DNA of 64,000 nucleotides from Fagopyrum homotropicum (lineage: Eukaryota; Streptophyta; Magnoliopsida; Caryophyllales; Polygonaceae): positions 87,602,560 to 87,666,559 of the forward strand of contig BSWB01000002.1 of the NCBI GenBank assembly GCA_033239125.1. Direction: 5' to 3'. The position numbers were made by a program, and so were the translations under genes. The notes beneath the pieces are model-generated. The model saw only the letters and a list, made by a program, of their open reading frames with translations, was not told the DNA's origin and searched no databases. How positions within the stretch are numbered: position 1 is the first letter of the stretch; every line of letters starts with the position of its first letter. Of this stretch, positions 34,013-45,208 are shown piece by piece.

Positions 34013-34080
34013 CCGAAACTTGAACAATTCCCAAATCCTCTCGGACCCATACGCCGAGGTATAACTCTCACTTTTTCTAT

Positions 34081-34484
34081 CGGAGGTATCACATCTCCGT
34101 TCAAAAGATCACAACCTATAACAATCTATAACCTCAAGTATAAACATGGAGGAATCATCACTCCGGGAAACAGGGTCATAACGCTACCCAAAGGCGTAGA
34201 GGAATCACGTCTCTCGCCATACCACATCACAAGGCATAGAGGAAGCACATCTCTAGCCAAAACATATCACATGCATAGAGGAAATACGTCTCTAGCCAAC
34301 CCATAAACATATATATCGCATGGAGGAATCACATCTCCATTGAACTATGTCCATCAAGGTAGCATGGAGGAAAGAACCATCTCCAGCTGAATCCTAATCC
34401 CACTCAAATAGCATGGAGGAAAGAACCATCTCCACCTATAAATATGATCATACTCGGGTAGCGTGGAGGAAGTAATCATCTCCA
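34081..34484 (-). repeat. Array of nine short hairpin repeats with covarying stems
   Basis: Nine units at irregular spacing share the pattern 5-base stem, loop of 9-11, complementary stem. Stems are CGGAG/CTCCG (34081), TGGAG/CTCCG (34147), TAGAG/CTCTC (34197), TAGAG/CTCTA (34237 and 34276) and TGGAG/CTCCA (34321, 34365, 34414, 34464). Stem bases change in pairs. It lies between the integrase remnant and the polypurine tract, so it would be near the 3' end of element RNA. Function unknown. Confidence 0.8.
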
Positions 34485-36052
34485 GCTATAGCATACATCA
34501 CGCTAGCACATCAAGATCTACTAAGATCATAAATCACATCACAACTAGCATAGAATAACACATCAAGGCATATAAGCACATAAGCACATAAGAACAACAT
34601 TCATCAAGATAACACTAAGATATACTCGTGCTCCCACAAATGGGTATGTCCTAACATATACTCTGGATAGTTCCTCAGGACACTATCCTCAGTCTCTCAC
34701 ATAGCCTCTTCAGGTCTTCATCTCGACCATCATATCCTCAATATGGGAATGTCTCTCGAATGCAAGCGTTTCATATCTCATTCCAAGAATGTAATCGAAT
34801 GCTCAACAAAAGTGTGGTTGGACTCAACCACCAAATCATCGTAACTCACAAGGTATCTCGAGTCTGATATATACTTCCTCAGTTGAGACATATGAAACAC
34901 TGGGTGAATATCCTCTAATCTCAAAGGCAAAGCTAAACATCATGTTGTCTTCACAAAACTGATCAAGATCTCAAGTAACCGACATATTGGAAACTCATTT
35001 CCCCTTTCCATAATACACAACTAACGTCTCATAGTTGAGATACCTCGAGCCGGACATGAACTCTCACTTGAACTTTAGAGGTTAACGCCTCTTATCTACA
35101 TATAATATCTGGCGACTCTGTACAGCCAGCATTCTTCCTTCAATCAACGTTACTTGAACTATAAAATCCTGAATCTGGTCAGGTGTTATTCCACTACTAC
35201 TACTAGATCACTTCTAGCATAAGGATATACGACATCTATGTCTATGTATTGCCTCATAGGGCCATCCCAGAAAGATGCACGTCCTTCATTGTTATATAAT
35301 AAACTCATTAATGGAAGGTAATATAACCATCCATGTTTCCCATTCAACTTACAACTTATAATAGATCTTTAAGATCTAGATGATCCTCTCTAACTGACCA
35401 TCTGTCAAGGGGTGAAGTGTAGTCATGAGGTAAAGACTCGTCCCCATAGCAGTCTGAATCTACTGCCCAAAATCTCAAAGTAAAAACATCCATCTCGATC
35501 AGAAATGATCGTTCTCGGTATACCATGGAGTCTCACTATTTGTATAGTGTATCTTCAGCCAATTCATTCACTAGTCACGTCCTTCTGATAGAAATGAAAA
35601 ATGCCAGTTTCACTAATCTATTACCAACAATCCAAATAACATCAATCTTCTACTGGGTCACAATCCCATAACAAAGTCCATAGAGATGTCCTCCCAAATT
35701 CTACTACTGCACTAGTAGTGGGTGGGGCTTATCTCTAGATCGGAAATACTCTATCTAGACCTGCTGACAGGTCATACACTGTATCACAAATCTGGTTATA
35801 TCGGCTTCACATAATATAATCGTCTCATCTTGTGGTAAATCTTACTCATACCTGAATGTACTGAATAAGGCGTACAGTGGGTATACTGTAATATTCTGTC
35901 TCCATCTGCATCAGCAGGTACACAAAAGCGGTCATGATTCTTCATCAGTCCATCTACTCCCATGGAGAACTATGGTGCCTCAGTAGTCAGTACGAGACAT
36001 CCTTTCTTTAAACCTTGTCAAGGTCGGGCAAGTCTCCTGCTTCTGTTGGATC
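34485..36052 (-). pseudogene. Decayed integrase region (E)
   Basis: No long frame. A trace of the integrase core start (W-E-D-I-S-M-D-F-V-M-G-L, then TGA) is readable on the minus strand, with the stop at 35658-35660. The same stop occurs in F at 61448-61450. VRLHGIPRTIIS-like codons follow near 35530. The rest is too decayed to delimit domains. Confidence 0.65.
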
Positions 36053-36244
36053 TCATCCAACAGACCAGGTAGAACCTCTGAGGTATAACTGGGTATCCTC
36101 ATCAAGGAACTGATTGTCCAACTCTATCCAAGCTAGATCTCTCTGAAGCTGAGGTTGAACTATCAGTCTCACAATCATCTTCTCCTTTCCATTCAAGTTA
36201 TCGGCGACAACATTCAACTTCTCTGAATGATATGGAATCTTCAA
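36053..36244 (-). pseudogene. RNase H to integrase link (E)
   Basis: IPYHSEKLNVVADNLNGK resembles the YHPGKANVVADALSRK junction of Tekay/Del elements. It is followed by LIVQPQLQRDLAWIELDNQF. 63 codons only. Confidence 0.7.
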
Positions 36245-37130
36245 GTCAAAGTCTTGATCAACTTAAGCTCTTAACAATGGCGGTTATTCAACCCCTGTTG
36301 CATAAAATATACTTCAGATTTCTATGATCTATAGAAATCTGACATAAAGATCACACTGGTAAGGTCTTCAAAACTTAAAGGCTTAAACTACCACTGCTAA
36401 CTCTAAATCATGAGTCGGGTAGTTCTCATCATACGTTCTTAGCTATAAACACACATATCAATAAGCCTACTCCTCTGTAGTAATACACATCTCAGACTTA
36501 GCTGGGATGTATCACCGTAAATCACGGGATACCAAAAATCTTCTCACTAAAACAGGATGGAAGCATAGGTCAAATGCCTCCTCAACTCTTCAGAACTTAG
36601 ACACACTGCTTTCATCACGTAGTTATGGTGGTATTCTCAAAAGACTCGCAAATGAATACGTAATCATATAAAATCCTTCCTCAAAGCATTGGTAGCAATC
36701 TGATGAGCCGAGAAAACTACGTATTCCTTAATGTTTATTAGTATCTCCCATGTTACAACATACTTAATTCTCGTCAGGTCAACCATAATCCCACTGGTGG
36801 AGACAACATGGCCTAAAAAGGCTACCACTGGTTCTCAACTTACAGTTAGAGAGCGTAACATACAACCCTCTATCTCTCGAAATCTGTAGAACGGTCCTCA
36901 GACGATCGGTCTACTATTCTCTGCTATGAGAGTATACCGACATGTCATCCATGGATTCCACCACCAACTAATCAAGGAAGTCGATGAAGATACTATTCAT
37001 CAACTCCATAAAAACTACTAAAACATTCGTCAACCCAAATGACATCACTACAAACTCGTAGTGTCCATAACGGGTATGGGATGTTATCTCATACACATGT
37101 TGCTCTCTCATCCATGACTAGGGATATCTT
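36245..37130 (-). pseudogene. Decayed RT and RNase H (E)
   Basis: Minus-strand reading near 36930-37080 gives HYEFVVMSFGLTN, then VFMELMNSIFIDFLD, then TAG (36968-36970) where relatives have Gln. SMDDMSVYS follows in place of F-I-D-D-I-L-V-Y-S. The stop and the Ser before MDD are both present in F. RNase H is not readable as a continuous frame. Confidence 0.75.
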
Positions 37131-38019
37131 GAGCATAAAGGAATCCCGAAAACACAATTGCTTCTTGAAGTTAACTCGTCAGGTCGTCAATACGGAACAT
37201 GGAACCCACTAGGGTAAACCCGTTTCAGTAAACTTTTCAAGTTATCAGTACAATATCTCAACAAGCACCATATAGTGTGGCTTTCCTATTCAATCTAGTA
37301 TCATACTTCAACTCGATAACAATGTCCACACTCCGCTGAGGTGGCAACTAGACGGTTCAGTAACACGTCTATAAACTCATAAACAACTAGAATACCTTCA
37401 ATTGTTGGATTATCTCGCTCCTTTATGGTATAAAACTAGAAGGCGTCACATCCCTGTCCTATCGGCTCGCTGCTCGTACAGTCCTGATGACAAACCCGTC
37501 TCTTCAAAGGTCTTAACCTCAGAAGACCTCTATTTAACTCAACTCATTAAAGACTATAATAGTCTTACTATTAAAAGCTAACACCACATGATATCTATTC
37601 ATCCAAACCATACACATAATGACTTCCTCATGCACCTACGACATGGCAAAGAAGTCTACAACCATACACGGGTCCCTGAAATAAGGGAATAAACACGCAT
37701 CTCACGGGTATCTCAGACCCAAAAAGGTAATCTTGTAAAGGAAAATCCACCTTCTACTATATACAAAAAGTCAATCATTAACGCATGCATCGAAAGACAT
37801 GAAGTGCATAGCACTCACAACAAGCAAAACTCCACCAGGTAAACCATTAACGAGAATGGTACCTATAACAGCTAACACTCGTAGCTCCACTACATATCAT
37901 CACTCAATGTCAGATCCATGCTCCTCAGGTATCATTGAGGTCATTACTATAGCCTCCACTTCCACTCTTTCTGCACCGGAAAGAGGAAGGTCTTGCTGGG
38001 AAGAAACACCACCGTGCTG
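37131..38019 (-). pseudogene. Decayed protease and RT start region (E)
   Basis: By position this should hold protease and the RT start. I see no intact motif. It is collinear with F (about 62900-63690). Confidence 0.45.
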
Positions 38020-38329
38020 ACAGAAAGGGCCAGATGGCCTAGCTCACCACAAGTGAAACAAGCTATCAGTGCCAAAGGGCACACAGTACGCAAATGATCT
38101 GGATAGCCACAACTGAAACATAATCATCCCATCCTTGCAACCTGTGCAACTGAAGGGTAACTCGACCTTCGTCGTCCACCTGGAATGATCTCACTCTTGA
38201 AGGGAACTTGTAAAGGCAATGCCTTGCCCTGTCGACAAAACTTCGCTCTATGCCCTGCTTTACCACACGTAAAGCATATAATGGGAGCCTTTGGGCACAC
38301 AGCTCGCCAGTGTCCCAACTTCCACGCAA
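38020..38329 (-). pseudogene. gag nucleocapsid remnant with three CCHC zinc knuckles (E)
   Basis: Minus strand gives CFTCGKAGHRAKFC (38235-38276), CFSCGYPDHLRTVC (38079-38120) and CFTCGELGHLA (about 38020-38060), each of CX2CX4HX4C type. The third loses its last Cys to a one-base difference from F. Frames are shifted between the first knuckle and the others. Knuckles bind genomic RNA for packaging. Confidence 0.8.
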
Positions 38330-38994
38330 TTAAAACACTGTAGTTCCTTGCTAGTCATCTTCATGGCCAAAGGATCACTAGATTGTCCTCATATCGGACT
38401 TGGTTCCCCATTCATCATCATTGCTTCTCTAATAATTGATTCAGTCCATTGCTTCTTTCCGGATCCAGAAGCTTCAGTTGATCTCACAATTGTTGGTAAA
38501 TCCGGTGTGGATCTACCCGCTATCACCGCTTCATATACTTGTTACATATATTCTTGAAACTCGGATCTACTCATGGAGACACGATCAGCCTCTTCAAACT
38601 CGTTCTCTGCCATAGGCGAAACAACAGCTGAAACTGGTCCCTAACTTATCACCACTGGAGGAAGAGGGGGGGTGTACCCCTACCTCATCCCACTACAGAT
38701 ACTACTCTAGTCTGAGTCATCTGTAGGATATACGCACCTAATCTTATAAGGCTATATATATGTCATAGCTATCGATATATATATAATACATCCACATAAT
38801 CCATAGTACACACAGATATATATACATATCTACGCTGTAGAGATCCATGGCAGAGGTGACGACTTCTCGTACATTCTATCCCAAAACCACACTTAAAACC
38901 AAAACTTTTGAAAACGTCAGATCCCATGTGGGCTCTGTTTATTTTACCTATCAAACCTCATTGCAGGTAGCAAGTGCCATTGTTGTCAACCTGG
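38330..38994 (-). other. gag N-terminal remnant and leader of E
   Basis: No capsid motif readable. TA-rich microsatellite stretches at about 38751-38830. The primer-site end reads CCTGGGCTCTGATACCAACTC on the plus strand. Confidence 0.55.
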
Positions 38995-39006
38995 GCTCTG
39001 ATACCA
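38995..39006 (-). promoter_or_regulatory. Primer binding site (initiator Met tRNA), E
   Basis: Minus strand TGGTATCAGAGC, four bases from the LTR end. Confidence 0.9.
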
Positions 39007-39010
39007 ACTC

Positions 39011-41116
39011 TGTAACACCCCAAATCCGCGGGACTCGGGATGTCACATTGGGCTAGGATCTCACAATGGATCCTGACCCTAGACTAACAACAAGTTCACT
39101 GGACCTTACAACATGGCACTGACAGATATAAAACAAATACATAAAACAGTATAAACTGTACGACCCAAAGTAAACAACAACATAGCCGAGTATATAAAAC
39201 GACATCCTCACATAGGAGGTACAAAAGATCATCCTCACACAGGAGGGGAAACACAACAACCCCAAACCAACCACCTAATGTACGAGAGTCATCGGCCTGT
39301 CACCCTGCCAGATCACCCAGTAGCGCCTAACCTGTAAACATCTACAACACGGTATGAAACCGTTAGCTAACCATACATATATAAGGGAATGCATAAGCAC
39401 AAGCACAATCATGAAAGATAAACACATCAGCATGCTATCACACATTTACCCATTTATTATCTTTATATAATAACCATTCACTCAAAAACCGTATATATAT
39501 AGATAGATGAAAGTATGTGACACGAGGACCGATACATCCCCGCCTCTGAGTACAATGTCCAGCTGTACGAGTATCGGTCACACAATCCGTGTACCCTATG
39601 GGAGTGGATTGCGCCCTTCCTGTAAACCAATCTGGCCTGACATCAGAGAACCTCCCAGACTCCACGGCGGGATGAAAGGGAAAGGTTATCACAGCCACGC
39701 AGTGGGGCAGTCAATAGAACATAGGTCGATAAAAACGACAACTCATGATATCATAACAAACATATAAAGCACACACCACTCATGCAAACACCCAATATAG
39801 GGATGGTAGCTAAGTAAGTCCTACGGACTTACCTCAACCTCGTACAAAATCAACCACGATCACCTCTACACTAGAGGGACAACACGGCCAATAAAAAGGC
39901 ATAAAGAGATATATCAACCTCTATTCATCAAAGGGGTCAAACCTAGACCCAAAGGGATCCATAAGGATCATACTCAATCTATGAGCCTCACAACCAACTA
40001 AACCTCAATATCTCAACATAGCTCACAATTCCTCAAATCTCAAGGTAGTATCTAATCAACATTCCTCAATCTCAATTTTAATCCTAATTTAATTAATTAA
40101 CCTTTAATTAATTAATTAGATTTCGCCAAAATAACGTTTTGCCCGCAGGCAATTTCTAAACCCCCTGTCATCAGATTTCATCAAACAAGAACCCATAATC
40201 ACCAGAATAATATAACGACCATAATGGAATTTCTAATTGTCCTATTTGACAAGCCTAAAGTCAATTTAGGCCAAATCGCAGTACGGAAAACGAATAAATT
40301 CATAACTTATTCGTTACTAACCCGATTGACGATCTGAAAGAAGATTCGGAATCACAACGACACAGGCTACGCATGGACAGCATCAAATTCATCGGAATCT
40401 GAGCGACGGAACCGTCCTGGTGACATATATGCTCGACCAGCCCTCCATATACCCGGAAATGCAGAAACTCGGTACCGTTATGAAGAGAATGAAGAGAGGA
40501 ATCCAGAAACTCAAACGGAATTGAAATCGGATTAGAAACGGAGAGTAGATCTGAGTTTGAAGGTTGAGAGAAATCAGAGCTTTTACGAGAAAACGTGAAA
40601 AGAAATGAATTAATAAAGGATTTTCCGCTATTTATAGTGAAGACGATAATTATCCTTTAACCGATCCAAAGGCGGGTCAAACCTCTTTCTCCAAACTTCT
40701 CGAGATTGGAACATTAAATCTGGAATATTGTAGGGATAATTATTACACAACTGTCTCGGAAAACGTGTATTCCTAAGCCGTCTTTCTTAGCCGTTAAGAA
40801 ACGAAATAGCGACTCTTTTGGCCGTTTTGTCTCTCCATGTTATTTCATATCTAAGACATATCCGATGTCCTGATCATTTCTCTCAACTGCATTTTTATTA
40901 ATTGGAGCTCCCAAATGCTCCAAATAACACCGGAGGGTAAAAATAATTACCCGGGGGAAAAAGTAAAAATTTCCCCAAACGTCCAAAATTACGCGAGGAA
41001 CATAACGGTGGGACTCATACTCATCACTTGGGAAATCTTCGCAAGTTATATGTCAATTACTATCAACGATTAAGTTAATCAACATTAATTAGAATTCGGA
41101 AAACCTAGCTATTACA
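39011..41116 (-). repeat. 5' LTR of E
   Basis: 2106 bp, same length as the 3' LTR and nearly identical to it. Confidence 0.95.
40628..40637 (-). promoter_or_regulatory. TATA box of the E 5' LTR
   Basis: Minus strand CTATAAATAG. One copy of the palindrome GATAATTATC lies just upstream; F has three. Confidence 0.6.
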
Positions 41117-41121
41117 GTTTC
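41117..41121. repeat. Target-site duplication GTTTC, right of E
   Basis: Identical to 31874-31878. Confidence 0.95.
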
Positions 41122-41379
41122 CTATTTTTACCTGTGGAATCTCCTTTTACGTTCTTAATTGACAATTCCGACTTTGTTCTTGCATTCTTGCATTTTTTGG
41201 AGATTTCCTAGTTCCTGTCATCGAAAGACACAAGAAAAACCGGGAACGAACCAACGAAAACGACAAACAAACTATCTACGCTAATCTAAGGAAAAAGGGG
41301 GAAATAAAGGAATACCTTGGGTTGCCTCGCAAGAAGCGCTTTGTTTAAAGTTCATAGCTAGACCAATCCTTTTTGCTGC

Positions 41380-41607
41380 TCAAGTGAGGAGGATAGGTGC
41401 AATCCCCTCAATCTGACTCTCCGGTATGTACTTCTTGAGTCGTTGGTCGTTGACCTTGAAAGTTCCGCATTGTTCACCCCATACTTCAACTGCACCATGG
41501 GAAAAAACATGTTTAATTACAAGCGGTCCAGTCCAACGGGACTTCAACTTACCGGGAAATAGACGAAGTTGGGAGTTGAAGAGAAGGACAAGATCTCCTT
41601 CTTTCAA
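41380..41607 (-). pseudogene. Integrase C-terminal domain (G)
   Basis: MKEGDLVLLFNSQLRLFPGKLKSRWTGP and FKVNDQRLKKY are the Athila-type integrase end. It is separated from the core at 41641 by a TAG at 41641-41643 in the same reading. Confidence 0.8.
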
Positions 41608-41640
41608 ATCCTTCGGGATGATGTGCTTGTCATGCCACTT

Positions 41641-42138
41641 CTACGTCTTTTCTTTGTATATATGCGCATTCTCATATGCATTCAAGCGGATTTCTTCTAG
41701 CTCATTAATGTCAAGAAGGCGTTTCTCTCCAGCCTCCTTGATGTCAAAGTTTAGCCACTTAGTCGCCCAATAAGCCTTGTGCTCTAACTCAACGGGAAGA
41801 TGACAAGACTTCTCATACACAGGATTGTATGGTGTAGTGTCAATGGGAGTCTTGAAAGTTGTCATGTATGCCCAAAGTGCATCATCGAACTTTTGTGACC
41901 AATCTTTCGTCATTTTAGAGACAATTTTCTCTAGAATGGCCTTGACCTCTCTATTGAATATCTCAACTTGCCCGTTGGTTTGAGGTTGATAGGGAGTGGC
42001 GATCTTGTGAGTCACCACATACTTGGCTAGTATAGTTTCAAATTTACGGGTTGTGAAGTACGTTTCTCCATCACTAATGATCGTTCGGGGCATCCCAAAC
42101 CTTGGGAAGATCGTTCTATTAAAGAACTTCACTACCAT
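41641..42138 (-). pseudogene. Integrase core, second part (G)
   Basis: FFNRTIFPRFGMPRTIISDGETYF carries the second catalytic Asp (SDGE) and PYQPQTNGQVEIFNREVKAIL the Glu. LWAYMTTFKTPIDTTPY and the linker to the C-terminus follow. The first catalytic Asp lies on the other side of the inserted LTR, near 42,990. Confidence 0.85.
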
Positions 42139-42142
42139 TAGT

Positions 42143-42147
42143 GGGAG
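42143..42147. repeat. Target-site duplication GGGAG, left
   Basis: Identical to 42952-42956. Confidence 0.95.
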
Positions 42148-42951
42148 TGATCCGGGGATTATCCGCGAAGAACGGATCTAGATGAGCAACCTGTTTTCGG
42201 GAATAAAAGAAAACAAAATTCAGCAACAATTATGAAGGGAAAACGTGCAAAGCAATAAGGGAAACGAAATGGAAAAGAGGAACCGAAAGGAACAAACGAT
42301 AGAACCCTTGGATTCGATGATCCAAGAACCAAACCGATGACGATTCGACCCCGCTTCTTACAACTTCACACAATCGATCTAGAATTATCGAAGGCACGAA
42401 GAGGTTGCTTTGATTCGACTTGTAGCACCAACCCGAAGGAGATTGACACACACAAGAACGAGAAAGCTATGCTAACACCACAATTCTCACAAGACAAGAG
42501 GCTGAACTCAAAGGGGTTCAATTTGGCACTTAGGCAATGTGTTTAACGTTTTCTACCTCAAAAAGGAAGAGAGAGGCTTATATACAACCTAGCCTTCTCT
42601 CCTAAAAATAGAAAGGAAAATAAAAACAATAATTACAAATTAGAGTGTTTTAAATAAATCCATAAAATAGACTAATTCTAGGCTTTATTTAACACTCTCT
42701 AACTAGCTTCTCACGCCAGCCATGCACATGCACACGTGAAGCTCTCCTATGCTCCATTCAACTTCTTCTTGGCTGGTCCAATGTGGCTAAGCATCATGAC
42801 GGGCCTTGGACTCATTGGAGGTGAGCTTGGGTGAGCTTCTTGAACCATGGTTAGGAAGATAGCATCCATCTCCGCTTGGCGTTTGGCTTGAGCTCTTGTT
42901 AGGGCTCCTTGTGGTGTTGAAGATGGAACCGGCTCGGATGACCCTTCATCA
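42148..42951 (-). repeat. Solo LTR-B inserted in Athila-like integrase
   Basis: 804 bp; minus-strand ends TGATGAAGGGTC and CCGGATCA, flanked by GGGAG on both sides. No internal sequence, so it is a true solo LTR. Confidence 0.95.
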
Positions 42952-42956
42952 GGGAG
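42952..42956. repeat. Target-site duplication GGGAG, right
   Basis: Identical to 42143-42147. Confidence 0.95.
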
Positions 42957-43528
42957 AAGTAACCGCTTCAACCCATCTTGAAATGTAGTCTATAGCCAGA
43001 AGTATATATTGGTTACCGCAAGAAGATGGGAATGGTGTCGTAAAGTCCACACCCCATAGAAATGTTTCCTGTTCTTTGACAAGCATCGCAACAAGAAACA
43101 AACCGTTGCACGTCCTTAAATAAAGTAGGCCAAAAGAAACCGGACTGCAATACCTTGGCACAAGTCTTGTGAGAACTAGCATGTCCTCCACAAGGTAGAG
43201 AATGGCAATGTCGGATGACGCTTTCAACTTTGTCTTCCGGTATACACCTTCTAATGATGCCATCAAGACCTCTTTTGAAGAGTAGAGGTTCATTCCAAAA
43301 ATATTGCCGGACATCCTTGAAAAACTTCTTCCTTTGAGCGTAGGATAGTCCGAGAGGTATTTCCTGACAAACCAAATAATTTACAAAATCAGCAAACCAT
43401 GGTTTGTTACCTCTAGAAATGTGATGGAGACATTCTCCCATCATATACAGCTGATCGTCAAGGAACGAGTCATCAATGGGTATGTCGTCCTTTATGATGT
43501 GAGGAAGGCAACTTAGGTGATCCGCCAC
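42952..43528 (-). pseudogene. Integrase zinc domain and first part of core (G)
   Basis: Reads DHLSCLPHIIKDD, then IRHCHSLPCGGHASSHKT and CDACQRTGNIS (HHCC zinc domain). A frameshift near 43040 follows, after which LWGVDFTTPFPSSCGNQYILLAIDYISRWVEAV continues in another frame with the first catalytic Asp. Confidence 0.85.
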
Positions 43529-43552
43529 GGAGTTCTTAGATACATTCTTGTC

Positions 43553-43858
43553 CTAGATCTCCAGATGGAACTCTTGGAGGAGAAGAATCCACCTAATCAA
43601 CCGTGATTTTGTGTCGTTCTTGGTGAGCAAATACCGTATGGCTGTGTGGTCGGTGTAGACAATCACCTTCACTCCTACAAGATAAGAACAAAATTTCTCA
43701 AAAGCATATACAACTACAAGTAATTCCTTCTCTGTAGTGGCGTAGTTTCGTTGAGCGTCATCTAGCGTCTTACTAGCATAATAGATGGTGTGAGTACGTC
43801 CATCTTTCTTTTGTCCGAGTACCGCTCCTACAACCATGTCACATGCATCGCACATCAC
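43553..43858 (-). pseudogene. RNase H (G)
   Basis: CDACDMVVGAVLGQKKDGRTHTIYYASKTLDDAQRNYATTEKELL is the Athila RNase H signature. IVYTDHTAIRYLLTKNDTKSRLIRW follows. Upstream, 43859-44098 holds a frame-broken RT-to-RNase H connection. Confidence 0.85.
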
Positions 43859-44098
43859 CTCGAATGGAAGGGTCCGATCCGGAGGTTGAATAATGGGTGC
43901 TGAGATTAACGCTTCCTTGATCCTGTAAAAGGCATCTACACATTCCTTCGAATGTTCAAAGACTCCTTCATTAGTAGGTTAGTCAATGGCTTAGAAATCG
44001 TAGAAAAGTCTTTAATGAACCTTCTATAAAATCCAGCATAGCCAAGAAAACTTCTTACCCCCTTTACCGATGATGTATGAGGTAGCTTTTCAATCGTC

Positions 44099-44651
44099 TC
44101 AATCTATCTTGGCTCTATCAACCTCAATACCACGATTCGAGACCAAGTGACCTAAAACAATTCCTTCGGTTATCATAAAATGACACTTTTCCCAGTTTAA
44201 CACATTGTTAGTGACTTCACAACGCTGTAGAACCAAGGAAAGGTTAGCAAGACAACTGTCAAAACAAGAACCATAAACGGAGAAGTCGTCCATGAAAACC
44301 TCCACGATGTTTTCGATATACTCAGAAAATATCGCCATCATATAGCTTTGGAAGTTGACTGGAGCGTTACACAAGCCGAACGACATTCTCCTATAAGCGA
44401 ACGTACCCCAATGGCACGTGAATGTGGTCTTCTCCACGTCGTCTAGGTGGATGGAAATCTGAAAGAAACCTTTCAAGCATTTGGTCAATAAAGGGTAAAG
44501 GAAAGTGATCCTTCCTAGTGGCAACATTCAGCTTACTATAGTCAATGCACACACGCCATCCTGTGACAGTTCTAGTGGGGATTAACTCGTTGTATTTGTT
44601 AGTCACAACGGTCATTCCCCCTTTCATTGGAACAACGTGGACGGGGCTCAC
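44099..44651 (-). pseudogene. Reverse transcriptase (G), damaged
   Basis: Two frames: VVTNKYNELIPTRTVTGWRVCIDYSKLN to FIDQMLERF, then GFFQISIHLDDVEKTTFTCHWGTFAYRRMSFGLCNAP and the catalytic FMDDFSVYG. The C-F-L-D-G-Y-S-G block with the first catalytic Asp is missing at the frame change near 44470, so RT is dead. Confidence 0.85.
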
Positions 44652-44744
44652 CCACTTGCTATCGGATATGGGAAAGAGGATACCTGCATCAAGAAGTTTG
44701 AGGACTTACTTCTTCACAACCTCTTTCAAGATCGGATTTAACCG

Positions 44745-44987
44745 TCATTGAGGTTCACGTGAAGGCTTGTGGTCATCCTCCATCAATATTTTATGCATGC
44801 ACAATGAAGGTTTGATAGCTACTTGATCAGCAGTTGTATATCCTATGGCCTTCTTATGTAATTTCAGCACATTCATAAGCCTAGCATGCTCATCATCAGT
44901 TAAGGTAGCACTAACTATGACCGGATATGTAGAGTTTGGTCCTAGAAAAGCGTACCTTAAGTGTGTAGGAAGAGGCTTCAACTCCAA
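44745..44987 (-). pseudogene. RT N-terminal region (G)
   Basis: ELKPLPTHLRYAFLGPNSTYPVIVSATLTDDEHARLMNVLKLHKKAIGYT and CMHKILMEDDHKPS are the Athila block just before RT. Confidence 0.85.
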
Positions 44988-45208
44988 TGTTGGTTGTGCC
45001 TTCGTTGGTGTGTTGATGCCCTCCTAGGTGTCCAAGTTCCCAAGGGTGTAGAAGAGGTAGAAGAATGTCCAAGAGTGTTTTCAAAAGAGGAGAAGAAGTC
45101 TCAAAAATTCCAGGTTCCACGGTCCCACTGGTGGTCCCATGGCTGTGGTTTCTCCGTGGTGGCAATTGACTGGTGGTTCCACGGGGTAATTAATTAAATT
45201 AATTATTT
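44988..45208 (-). other. Protease-RT linker with CCGTGGT motifs (G)
   Basis: It codes poorly. It contains a cluster of CCACGG, CCGTGG and GGTGGTTCC motifs and an AT palindrome (TTAATTAAATTAATTA near 45188). The motif cluster recalls the Athila-like LTRs. Confidence 0.5.

Larger units (their letters stand above)
31879..41116 (-). mobile_element. Tekay/Del-like element E, complete but coding-dead, minus strand
   Basis: 9238 bp: two 2106-bp LTRs, tRNA primer site at 38995, polypurine tract at 33985, target duplication GTTTC. By eye the LTRs differ at only about six positions. Yet no frame above about 90 codons survives in the 5-kb interior. Stops in RT and integrase are shared with copy F. It therefore looks like a non-autonomous member moved by proteins of another element. 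Confidence 0.9.

Noticed and set aside
34081..34484. CRISPR-like array.
   Set aside because: Spacing is irregular, repeats are degenerate with internal dyads, and it lies in a plant retroelement.
41426..41773. Plus-strand frame of 115 codons.
   Set aside because: It is the complement of Athila-like integrase.
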